Positions 1 through 7,274 are shown, counted from the first letter of the stretch. The stretch: 7,555 nt of DNA from Nitrospiraceae bacterium (GCA_003523945.1 DOFS01000119.1:1-7555); one strand, 5' to 3'. A program made the numbers and translations. The notes: a model not told the origin generated them from the sequence alone.

Positions 1-1
1 C

Positions 2-2686
2 GCACCATCTGATGGTGACCGGTTGATCGAGGTGAGGGTGAATGATGGCACCACGGACAGCGCTGCGGCACGCACGACCATCAACGTGGACCCTGCCAAT
101 GACCAGCCTGTCTTCGGCGGCCTGGACAACACGCCTACCTTCACCGAAGGCGGTGCGCCGGTGGTGCTCGACAGCAATGCCACGATCGCCGACGCTGAAC
201 TGGATGCCGCCAATGATTACAACGGCGCCACACTCACCTTGGCCCGGAACGGCGGGGCCAATGCGGAGGATGTGTTCGCTGAAAGTGGCACGCTGAGTAC
301 CCTGACCGAAAGCGGCAGCCTGGTTGTTGGCGGTACGGCCATCGGCACCGTCACCACCAACAGCGGTGGGACATTGGTCCTCACTTTCAACAGTAACGCC
401 ACCACCGCCCTGGTCAGCAGTGCCCTGCAGCAAATCACCTATGCCAATAGCAGCAGCAACCCTCCGGCCAGCGTGCAGGTTGATTTTGTGATTAACGACG
501 GCAACTCGGGGGGACAAGGCAGCGGCGGCGCGCTGAGCGGTACGGGATCCATTACCATCACGATCAACGCCATCAATGATCCTCCGACGGTTGACCTGGA
601 TGCCAACGACAGTTCCGGCGCCACCGGCAACGACTATATCGTTACGTTCACTGAAGGGGGCGGGCCGATTGGCATCGCCGATAGTGACACGGATCTGGTG
701 GATCCGGATAGCAGCACCTTCGCCTATGTGAAACTGGGCGTGAGCGGTCTGCTGGACGGCAATGCCGAGACACTCGTGCTCGACGGCAATACCTTTATCC
801 TGGGGACCGCGGTGGCCGGTCAGGACACCACAGGCGGAAATTATCACGTGGTGCTCGCCACGGGTGCCGGAACAGCCACTGTCACAATTACCAAACAGGG
901 CGGTGGCACGTTTTCGGAAATCGAGACGGAAACGCTGATCAAAGCCATTCAGTATCAACACACGGATTCGCTTGATCCCACCGACGGCGATCGACTGATT
1001 GACGTCATCGTCAATGATGGCAACTCGGACAGTAATGCGGCCCGCTCCACGATCAACGTCAATCCGGTCAATGACCCGCCGGTAGCCGTGGCAGACGGCT
1101 TTACCGTCAACGAAGGCTCAACCACCAGGTTGAATCTTTCCAACAATGATAGCGATCCCGACGACGGCCTCGATCTGACCAGCATCACCATTCTCTCGGG
1201 ACCGACGAACGGTTCCATTGCGAGCATTAATCCTGATGGGACGGTGGATTACACACACGATGGCTCCGAAACCCTTTCCGACAGCTTCACGTATACGATC
1301 CGGGATCTCTCCGGCCTTACCTCGAATACGGTCACGGTGGACTTGACCGTGACACCGGTCAACGATGCTCCCATTGCGGTGGCCGACAGCTTTACCGTCA
1401 ATGAAGGGGCGACCACCATCCTGAACCTTTCCAACAATGATACCGATCCCGATGACGGGCTGGATCTGACCAGCATCACCATTGTTTCCGGCCCCACGCA
1501 TGGCACCATCACCAGCATTAATCCTAATGGGACGGTGACGTATACCCACGATGGCTCCGAAACCCTCACGGATAGCTTTACGTATACGATCCGTGATCTA
1601 GCCGGTGCTATCTCGAACACCGTCTCGGTGAGCTTGACCGTCATTCCGGTCAACGATGCCCCCGTCATCACCTCAAATGGGGGTGGCGCCACCGCGAATG
1701 TTTCCGTTGTCACGGGCACCACGGCGGTGACTAATGTCGATGCCACAGATGCAGAGAGCAACCCGTTGACCTACAGCATTATCGGCGGTGCCGATGCGGC
1801 ATTGTTTACCATCGATCCCGTGACCGGGGTCCTCACCTTTATCACCGCTCCTGATTTCCAGGCACCGGGCGATGTCGGGGCCGACAACATCTATGACGTG
1901 ATCGTCCAGGTCTCCGACGGCATCGCCGTCGACATGCAGGCCATTGCCGTCACCGTCACCGACATCCCACCGGCAATTTTTATCCCTCCTCCGCCGTCTC
2001 CTTCACCCACAACGGATCCCCCACCGAGAGAACCAGGCGGAGAGCGCGCGGAGGACCAGGCGCCGGTCAATGGGGGAAGTGTGGATCCCAGCTCACCAGG
2101 AACGCCACCTGAGGGCGGGCAGAGCTCAACCACCAATGGCCCCAGAGAGCCGGACCCGGGGAATATCGCAGGAACACACGAATTGCCTGCGAAGCAACAG
2201 GATGAAGAACGCACGGACATCGTGCAGAAGGTGAATGACATCTGGAGTCTGCTAAGAAAGCCCCTTGACATCACAGCCCTCAAGAGTGAAATCCGCTCAT
2301 TACTGCACAGAGCCGGATTCCTTCAGGACCTGGATCGCGTCCGGAGCGATGTTCAGGAGGTCTCGGCCACCGAAAAGGCCTATTTGGCCTCCAGCATTGC
2401 CGTGTCCACCGGCCTGTCAATCGGCTATGTCATCTGGCTTCTTCGAAGCGGGGTATTGCTGACCGCCCTGCTCTCCTCCGTGCCTGCCTGGCAGTTTGTC
2501 AATCCGCTGTTGGTGCTCGATTCGGCTGCGAAGAAGAAACGCCAAAAGGATCAGAAAGACGGGAAAGACGATTCGGTGGAGTCGCTGTTTGAGAAACCCA
2601 CGGCGGCGGCCGATACAATTGAAACGAAGGACAGACTTGTGCCCAAGACACGGAAGGTCCTACAGCTCTGGCGCACCGAGATATGA
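2..2686 (+). CDS. Giant cadherin-like repeat surface protein, C-terminal part (5' end outside window)
   Basis: The frame is open to the left edge (first full codon at base 2), so no start is visible and 894 residues are seen. It reads as a chain of extracellular beta-sandwich modules separated by NDxP linkers: the tail of one module (2-109), a module to 586, another to 1081, two near-identical Big_9/VCBS-like modules (1082-1663) and a cadherin-like module (1664 to about 1966). The tail at 2-109 resembles the tail of the module ending at 1081, so the repeats continue upstream. Acidic Asp-rich loops such as NDSDPDDGLD suggest calcium binding. A Pro-rich linker (about 1964-2200), a charged helical stretch, a hydrophobic anchor (about 2384-2521) and a Lys-rich tail follow. 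I see no LPxTG signal, autotransporter barrel or RTX nonapeptides. Likely role: envelope-anchored adhesin or surface sensor (inference). The family type is clear; the exact function is not. Confidence 0.9.
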   Translation, partial: APSDGDRLIEVRVNDGTTDSAAARTTINVDPANDQPVFGGLDNTPTFTEGGAPVVLDSNATIADAELDAANDYNGATLTLARNGGANAEDVFAESGTLSTLTESGSLVVGGTAIGTVTTNSGGTLVLTFNSNATTALVSSALQQITYANSSSNPPASVQVDFVINDGNSGGQGSGGALSGTGSITITINAINDPPTVDLDANDSSGATGNDYIVTFTEGGGPIGIADSDTDLVDPDSSTFAYVKLGVSGLLDGNAETLVLDGNTFILGTAVAGQDTTGGNYHVVLATGAGTATVTITKQGGGTFSEIETETLIKAIQYQHTDSLDPTDGDRLIDVIVNDGNSDSNAARSTINVNPVNDPPVAVADGFTVNEGSTTRLNLSNNDSDPDDGLDLTSITILSGPTNGSIASINPDGTVDYTHDGSETLSDSFTYTIRDLSGLTSNTVTVDLTVTPVNDAPIAVADSFTVNEGATTILNLSNNDTDPDDGLDLTSITIVSGPTHGTITSINPNGTVTYTHDGSETLTDSFTYTIRDLAGAISNTVSVSLTVIPVNDAPVITSNGGGATANVSVVTGTTAVTNVDATDAESNPLTYSIIGGADAALFTIDPVTGVLTFITAPDFQAPGDVGADNIYDVIVQVSDGIAVDMQAIAVTVTDIPPAIFIPPPPSPSPTTDPPPREPGGERAEDQAPVNGGSVDPSSPGTPPEGGQSSTTNGPREPDPGNIAGTHELPAKQQDEERTDIVQKVNDIWSLLRKPLDITALKSEIRSLLHRAGFLQDLDRVRSDVQEVSATEKAYLASSIAVSTGLSIGYVIWLLRSGVLLTALLSSVPAWQFVNPLLVLDSAAKKKRQKDQKDGKDDSVESLFEKPTAAADTIETKDRLVPKTRKVLQLWRTEI
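1082..1372 (+). repeat. Tandem 291-bp repeat, copy A (Big_9-like module)
   Basis: This is the first of two adjacent in-frame copies of 97 codons each. Both begin with a V/I-A-V-A-D motif and contain FTVNEG, DPDDGLDLTSIT, YTHDGSETL and DSFTYTIRDL before ending at a PVNDAP linker. The period is exactly 291 bases, so the copies are in register with no indel. The module resembles the bacterial cadherin-like Big_9/VCBS family common in large adhesins. Confidence 0.9.
1373..1663 (+). repeat. Tandem 291-bp repeat, copy B (Big_9-like module)
   Basis: This is the second copy of the 97-codon module, directly joined to copy A. Most differences from copy A are conservative (for example S/T and D/N swaps), and long nucleotide blocks are shared, notably around the DPDDGLDLTSIT and THDGSET segments. 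This fits duplication of a structural module followed by modest drift. Confidence 0.9.
2381..2521 (+). other. C-terminal membrane anchor of the giant protein
   Basis: A strongly hydrophobic stretch runs from AYLASSIAVSTG through GYVIWLL. After a single Arg it continues as a second, less regular hydrophobic segment containing LLSSVPAW and NPLLVL. It is followed at once by a basic cluster (AAKKKRQK) and a charged tail ending in RTEI. From memory, very similar anchors close other giant Ig/cadherin-repeat proteins in Gram-negative bacteria. The first segment looks like a true transmembrane helix. The second, with Pro, Trp, Gln and Asn, could be a second helix, re-entrant or interfacial. Confidence 0.7.
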
Positions 2687-5229
2687 AAATCTTCTCACTT
2701 TCGACAAAATCCCGCATGGCAATCGGCCAGGTCAGTCTCCTTGTCAGCATACTGCTGACCGCGAGTTTGTTTGGCCTGATGCCGGACCGGGTCTCAGCCA
2801 TTCGTGAAGGACGTGCGGCTCTGGCCGAGGCCATCGCGGCCAATAACTCGATTCTGATTACCCAGGAGGATGTCGACCGCTTGGAGGGAATTTTGCAATT
2901 GGTCGTGGACCGGAACCCGGACCTCCTGTCTGCCGGATTGCGAATGGAATCCGGGCTTCGGCTTGTCTCCATAGGGGATCATGAGAAACATTGGCGGGAC
3001 GACAATTCGGAGTATTCTTCTAATACCCAGGTGACGGTGGCGATTTGGGAAGGGGAAGACAAATGGGGCCAGGTCGAATTGCGGTTCAGTCCCCTGAGTG
3101 ATGAAGGCTGGATGGGATTGCTCACCGGCCAACAGACGCAATTACTCCTGTTCGTTGCCCTGATGTGTTTCATGGGTTTTTATGTCTATTTGGGGAAAAT
3201 GTTGAAGCAGCTCGATCCCTCACAGGCCGTACCGGAACGTGTACGATCCGCTCTGGATACCATGGCCGAAGGGCTTCTGGTGCTCGACAACCAGGAGCAA
3301 ATCATGCTGGCCAATCGCGCCTTTGCCTCCTTGTTGACCACGACCCCGGAGGCGCTTTTGGGTCGAAAAGTTGGAGATTTTCCTTGGTCTGACATCGAAG
3401 GCCATCCATTAGCCTTGGGGACGCACCCCTGGCATGTTGCATTAAACTCGGGAGAGGCACAAAAGAACGAACGGGTCCGATTGACCCTGACGGACGGCAC
3501 AAGGCTGACCTTCATGATTAACTGCTCTCCCATCCTGGGAAGCGGAGCCAAAAATGTCGGCGTTCTGGTCAGCTTTGACGATGTCACGCAATTAGAAGAA
3601 GCCGAAATCGAGTTACTGAAGTCCAAGGAGGCGGCCGTGGCGGCCAACCAGGCCAAGAGCGCCTTTCTGGCCAATATGAGTCATGAGATTCGCACGCCGA
3701 TGAATGCCATTCTGGGTTTCACAGAACTGCTGAAGCGTGGCTTCGGCCGTGACTCCATTGAAACCCGCAAACACCTGGAGATCATTCATTCCAGCGGAAA
3801 GCATCTACTTGAACTTATTAACGACATCCTGGATCTCTCCAAGGTCGAATCAGGTCGCCTGGAGATAGAACGGGTGCCATTCAATCCCTACCTCGCCATC
3901 CAGGAAGTCGTCAGAGTCCTGGGCGTCAGAGCTCGCGAGAAGGGCATCACACTCGAGTTTAAGGTACGGGATAACGTCCCGGAAACCATCATCAGCGACC
4001 CGGGCCGGATACGTCAGATTGTGACCAACCTCGTGGGGAACGCGGTGAAATTTACTGAGCGCGGCGGAGTCACGGTGACCGCGCACGCCGAACAGGTGGC
4101 CGGAGACATGCTCCGGTTTCATATCGATGTCGCGGACACGGGTATTGGAATGCATCCGGAAGCTACCAGTCGTATTTTTGAAGACTTTGTCCAGGCCGAT
4201 GCCTCGGTGACCAGGAAGTTTGGTGGAACCGGTCTGGGATTATCTATCAGCCGCAAATTTGCACGGGCGTTGGGGGGAGACATTATGGTGGAAAGTGAGC
4301 CGGGCGTGGGCAGCGTGTTCCGGATTACCCTGGACGCCGGAAATGCGGTGGAGGTGCCATGGGTGACACCCGAACAGGCCCTCGCGGTCGTCGATCCCAT
4401 CCTGATGCAGGAACGCACAAACTGGGTCTTTCCCGCAGCCAGGACCCTGGTCGTGGATGATGGCCCCGAAAACCGGGAATTTGTCAAAGTGGTCCTGGAG
4501 GATTATGGCCTGACGATTGACGAAGCCTGCAATGGTCGGGTGGGTGTGGAAATGGCCATGGCCACTGATTACGACATCATTCTCATGGATGTGCAAATGC
4601 CGGAAATGGACGGGTTCACCGCAACCCGCACGATACGCAATAGGGGACTGAACACCCCGATTCTCGCGCTCACCGCGAACGCTATGAAGGGCTTTGAGCA
4701 GGAGCTCTTTGACGCCGGATATTCTGATTACCTGACCAAACCGATCGATATTGATCGCTTCGTTTCTACCGTCGCCCACCTCCTCCAGGCGCAGCCGGGC
4801 AATGCGCCAACCACTAAATCGATTCTGCCGGCAACGACGGAAACCCAAGAAACGCCGGTCCAGGATTTTTCACCCATTGAGTCCAAGTTAGGGGCGACCA
4901 ACCCGAAATTTGCCAATGTTATCTCGCGTTTTGTGGGCCGCCTGGGCGAACAACTCCATGCGATGGATGCGGCCTATGCAAATCGGGATATGGAAGCCCT
5001 GGCCAAACTGGCTCATTGGCTAAAGGGTGCGGGTGGCACTGTAGGGTTCGATGTGTTGAACACGCCGGCTGCCGAACTAGAAGCTGCGGCCAAGAAAGCA
5101 GATCTGACAGCCATTGAACGGAACCTTCAACAGCTTCACCATCTGGCGTCACGAATCGCTCCTGATGATCGGGGCACCCAGCCAGAAAGAGAAGTGGAGG
5201 CGCCCTCTTCATGCAAGTCTGTCGGATAA
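2683..5229 (+). CDS. Membrane hybrid histidine kinase (sensor-PAS-HisKA-HATPase-REC-HPt)
   Basis: This 848-residue inner-membrane sensor kinase has transmembrane helices at about residues 13-34 and 153-171, flanking a periplasmic domain of about 117 residues. A PAS domain (about 185-305) and a short coiled linker lead to HisKA, with His334 in SHEIRTP. The ATPase domain (about 435-553) carries N449/N453, DTGIGM (485-490) and GGTGLGL (514-520). REC (about 586-702) has Asp592/Asp593, phosphoacceptor Asp636, Thr664 and Lys686. The C-terminal HPt domain (about 740-826) has His778 in AHWLKG. All catalytic residues look intact, so an ArcB/BarA-like internal relay is expected. The start ATG overlaps the previous stop by 4 bases. 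No Shine-Dalgarno sequence lies close upstream (GGAAGG at 2652-2657 is about 25 bases away), so translational coupling is likely. The ligand is unknown. The HPt domain implies a separate REC protein as output, and the next gene encodes one. Confidence 0.95.
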   Translation: MKIFSLSTKSRMAIGQVSLLVSILLTASLFGLMPDRVSAIREGRAALAEAIAANNSILITQEDVDRLEGILQLVVDRNPDLLSAGLRMESGLRLVSIGDHEKHWRDDNSEYSSNTQVTVAIWEGEDKWGQVELRFSPLSDEGWMGLLTGQQTQLLLFVALMCFMGFYVYLGKMLKQLDPSQAVPERVRSALDTMAEGLLVLDNQEQIMLANRAFASLLTTTPEALLGRKVGDFPWSDIEGHPLALGTHPWHVALNSGEAQKNERVRLTLTDGTRLTFMINCSPILGSGAKNVGVLVSFDDVTQLEEAEIELLKSKEAAVAANQAKSAFLANMSHEIRTPMNAILGFTELLKRGFGRDSIETRKHLEIIHSSGKHLLELINDILDLSKVESGRLEIERVPFNPYLAIQEVVRVLGVRAREKGITLEFKVRDNVPETIISDPGRIRQIVTNLVGNAVKFTERGGVTVTAHAEQVAGDMLRFHIDVADTGIGMHPEATSRIFEDFVQADASVTRKFGGTGLGLSISRKFARALGGDIMVESEPGVGSVFRITLDAGNAVEVPWVTPEQALAVVDPILMQERTNWVFPAARTLVVDDGPENREFVKVVLEDYGLTIDEACNGRVGVEMAMATDYDIILMDVQMPEMDGFTATRTIRNRGLNTPILALTANAMKGFEQELFDAGYSDYLTKPIDIDRFVSTVAHLLQAQPGNAPTTKSILPATTETQETPVQDFSPIESKLGATNPKFANVISRFVGRLGEQLHAMDAAYANRDMEALAKLAHWLKGAGGTVGFDVLNTPAAELEAAAKKADLTAIERNLQQLHHLASRIAPDDRGTQPEREVEAPSSCKSVG

Positions 5230-5254
5230 AGCCCCGGCAGCCATTGGCATCACA

Positions 5255-5334
5255 GGGGGCAGGCCCTGCCCTCCACCCGCTCAGCGGATATGGAGGGCTC
5301 TCGATCCGTCCATACAGGATCGGCCACCATTTTT
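5255..5334 (+). terminator. Hairpin cluster ending in T5: possible terminator or attenuator
   Basis: Starting 25 bases after the kinase stop there are three inverted repeats. GGGCAGG-C-CCTGCCC (5257-5271) is a perfect palindrome. GCCCTCCA (5268-5275) pairs with TGGAGGGC (5291-5298) and encloses a smaller CCGCT/AGCGG dyad (5277-5287). CGATCC (5302-5307) pairs with GGATCG (5317-5322). TTTTT follows at 5330-5334, 7 bases past the last stem, which is farther than in a classical intrinsic terminator. The first two stems share bases 5268-5271, so they compete. Termination between the kinase and the next gene is plausible but not proven. Confidence 0.4.
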
Positions 5335-5349
5335 ACTTAATTTTCACCT

Positions 5350-5373
5350 TAGAATGACCGAAAAACTGGTCAT
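5350..5373 (+). promoter_or_regulatory. Possible -10 element (TAGAAT) overlapping a 20-bp dyad operator candidate
   Basis: TAGAAT (5350-5355) matches 5 of 6 bases of the sigma70 -10 consensus. It runs into a perfect inverted repeat, ATGACC (5354-5359) and GGTCAT (5368-5373), with an 8-base AT-rich spacer. A start point near 5362 would lie inside the dyad, the usual place for a repressor site. No good -35 sits 16-18 bases upstream, so either the promoter is weak or activator-dependent, or the match is chance. Confidence 0.3.
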
Positions 5374-5395
5374 GCTGCCTAAAAACAACCTTGGC

Positions 5396-5423
5396 TTGAC
5401 AGCCGGGATGCCGGCTTGTCCAA
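5396..5423 (+). promoter_or_regulatory. Bulged hairpin containing TTGACA in the leader of the c-di-GMP gene
   Basis: AGCCGG (5401-5406) and CCGGCT (5411-5416) form a perfect stem around a GATG loop. Pairing extends outward through AC/GT and TTG/CAA with single-base bulges at 5417 and 5420, giving about 11 pairs. The left arm contains TTGACA (5396-5401), a perfect -35 hexamer, but no -10 lies at 16-18 bases (the bases at 17 are TCCAAC). The hairpin ends 18 bases before the ATG at 5442 and lacks a T-run, so an RNA leader structure or protein site is more likely than a terminator. Confidence 0.35.
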
Positions 5424-5441
5424 CGTAAAAATCATCGCGAC

Positions 5442-7274
5442 ATGGAAACAGAACCCGAAGATCAGAGCGCAGTGCAATCACCGAACGACGACGGACTGCG
5501 CATGGTGAAACCCGTGTTCAATGAATTGGGATGCGATACGAACTCACTGACTCAGGCCACCATCATGATGGTCGACGACGAGCCCACGACCATGGAGATC
5601 ATGCGGGCCTATCTGGAAGATGCCGGGTATCAACACTTTGTGCTCATCGAACACTCCTCTCTGGCCATGGAGGCCATTAAGGAGAGGCGGCCTGACATCT
5701 TGCTCCTTGATTTAATGATGCCGGAGGTCCCAGGCTTTCAAATTCTGGAGCAGGTGAGAGCGGATTCCCATCTGATGCACCTCCCTGTCATTATCCTCAC
5801 CTCTTCCACGGATGCACAGACAAAACTCCAGGCCCTCGACAAAGGTGCCACGGATTTCCTGGGCAAGCCGGTTGATTCCAGTGAATTAAAATTGCGGGTA
5901 CGCAACACGCTCGCCGCCAGAGCCTATCAGAATCAATTGGCTTACTATGATGCGTTGACGAAGTTACCGAACCGGAGCTTGTTTCTTGACCGGTTGACCT
6001 GGTTCCTCCAGCGTGCCGAACGTCATCACGAGAATCTGGTGATGTTGCACATCTCGTTCAATCAGTTTAAGCGCGTGTCCAATACCTTAGGCCCGCAGGT
6101 CGCCGACCAGGTGATCACGCAGATCGCTGAGCGGATGAGTGGCTGCATTCGTCGCTCAGATCTGTTTGGGCGTGGGATCACGGATGCGAGTGAGTTGGAC
6201 AGCTTATTTCGAGTGGACAGTGATGAATTCTCGCTGTTGTGTCCGACCATGGCTCATACCGAATACGCCACCAAGCTTGCCTCCCGGATACTGAAGGTCA
6301 TGGAACGTCCGTTTGATGCCAATGGGACCGAGGTCTATATTTTTCCCAGTATCGGTATTGCGAGTTACCCTGCGGATGCCACAGATTTGATGACCCTCAT
6401 CCAATGCGCCGTCGGGGCGAGTGCTCAGGCCAATTTTCACGGAAAGGGAGGTTTCCATTTTTATTCGAGCGACCTGAATTCTCAAAGCTTGGAGCGGCTG
6501 CAAATGGAAACAGACTTGCGCCATGCCATTGAGGGTAACCAACTACTGTTGCACTATCAGCCGAAGGTTGAGGTGAAGAGCGGTCGGATCATCGGGGTTG
6601 AAGCATTGGTTCGATGGCAGAAACCCGACGGCACGTTCATCTTCCCGGATCAATTTATTCCCTTAGCCGAAGAGACGGGCCTGATCATCCCTCTTGGTGA
6701 ATGGGTGCTCAAAGAAGCCTGTGCGCAATTGGCACGCTGGCAGGCCCAGGGAATATGGATCCAGGTTGCGGTGAATGTATCCGCGAAACAATTCAATGAC
6801 GGCTATCTGGTGCACCTGGTGAGAGATACGTTGAACAGCATGGGAGTCAATCCAAAATATTTGACGCTCGAACTGACGGAAAGCCTGTTAATGGAAAACG
6901 CTGAGCAGGCGGTGGAAACCTTGAATCACCTGATGGCCTTGGGGCCAAAGATCTCCATGGATGACTTCGGAACCGGATACTCCTCTCTCAGTTATTTGAA
7001 ACGTCTGCCGATTCATGAGTTAAAAATCGACCGCTCTTTTTTGACCGATATTACCACTGACCCGGAAGCCAGGGCCCTGGTCTCGGCCATGATCTATTTG
7101 GCACATGAGTTTTCTTTGACTGTCGTCGCCGAAGGGGTGGAGGTTCAGGAACAGCTTGATCTCCTGATCAGTCTGGATTGCGACCAATACCAGGGCTATT
7201 TCTTTAGTCGCCCGGTCAAGGTGGAGGATCTGGCCCCCCTCCTGCCTGCCATATGCACTACAGTCCAGGCTTAG
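5442..7274 (+). CDS. Response regulator with degenerate GGDEF and intact EAL (c-di-GMP phosphodiesterase)
   Basis: This 610-residue cytoplasmic protein should hydrolyse c-di-GMP to pGpG under phosphorylation control. The N-terminal REC domain (about 39-160) has Asp45/Asp46, phosphoacceptor Asp90, Thr120 and Lys142. The GGDEF-type domain (about 165-345) begins with DALTKLPNR but carries DSDEF (259-263) in place of GGDEF. It has Ser205/Asn207 where the metal Asp pair is expected and Ser213-Asn214 in place of Asn-Asp, so cyclase activity is unlikely. The EAL domain (about 355-605) keeps E387-A-L, Asn445, Glu477, Asp507-Asp508, DFGTGYSSL, Lys528, Asp530, Glu564 and Gln584. The ATG at 5442 is the longest start but has no visible Shine-Dalgarno. 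ATG at 5502, six bases after a weak GGA, is an alternative that keeps all domains. It is the likely phosphorelay output of the upstream kinase. Confidence 0.95.
   Translation: METEPEDQSAVQSPNDDGLRMVKPVFNELGCDTNSLTQATIMMVDDEPTTMEIMRAYLEDAGYQHFVLIEHSSLAMEAIKERRPDILLLDLMMPEVPGFQILEQVRADSHLMHLPVIILTSSTDAQTKLQALDKGATDFLGKPVDSSELKLRVRNTLAARAYQNQLAYYDALTKLPNRSLFLDRLTWFLQRAERHHENLVMLHISFNQFKRVSNTLGPQVADQVITQIAERMSGCIRRSDLFGRGITDASELDSLFRVDSDEFSLLCPTMAHTEYATKLASRILKVMERPFDANGTEVYIFPSIGIASYPADATDLMTLIQCAVGASAQANFHGKGGFHFYSSDLNSQSLERLQMETDLRHAIEGNQLLLHYQPKVEVKSGRIIGVEALVRWQKPDGTFIFPDQFIPLAEETGLIIPLGEWVLKEACAQLARWQAQGIWIQVAVNVSAKQFNDGYLVHLVRDTLNSMGVNPKYLTLELTESLLMENAEQAVETLNHLMALGPKISMDDFGTGYSSLSYLKRLPIHELKIDRSFLTDITTDPEARALVSAMIYLAHEFSLTVVAEGVEVQEQLDLLISLDCDQYQGYFFSRPVKVEDLAPLLPAICTTVQA

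Noticed and set aside
2..1081. RTX-type calcium-binding nonapeptides in the giant protein
   Set aside because: Many Gly/Asp-rich segments occur, but none repeats as GGxGxDxUx; the modules are cadherin/Big-like beta-sandwiches. No CRISPR array, tRNA, rRNA or transposase was seen anywhere in the window.
1249..1761. Long minus-strand open frame of 170 codons opposite the tandem repeats
   Set aside because: It is antisense to a well-supported coding frame, its protein has no recognisable domain, and a similar shadow frame appears opposite the same repeats. Codon bias of the real gene explains it.
4240..4848. Minus-strand open frame of 202 codons opposite the kinase REC domain
   Set aside because: The + strand here encodes an intact receiver domain with all catalytic residues, and the antisense protein resembles no family I know.
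5244..5260. TTGGCAT followed by GGGGGC, resembling a sigma54 -24/-12 promoter
   Set aside because: The GG to GC spacing is 11 rather than the strict 10, and the -12 half does not match TTGC.
5354..5428. 24-codon small ORF (starting MTEKLVML) ending 13 bases before the c-di-GMP gene
   Set aside because: It has no Shine-Dalgarno, and its start coincides with the inverted repeat at 5354-5373. A leader peptide is possible but has no independent support.
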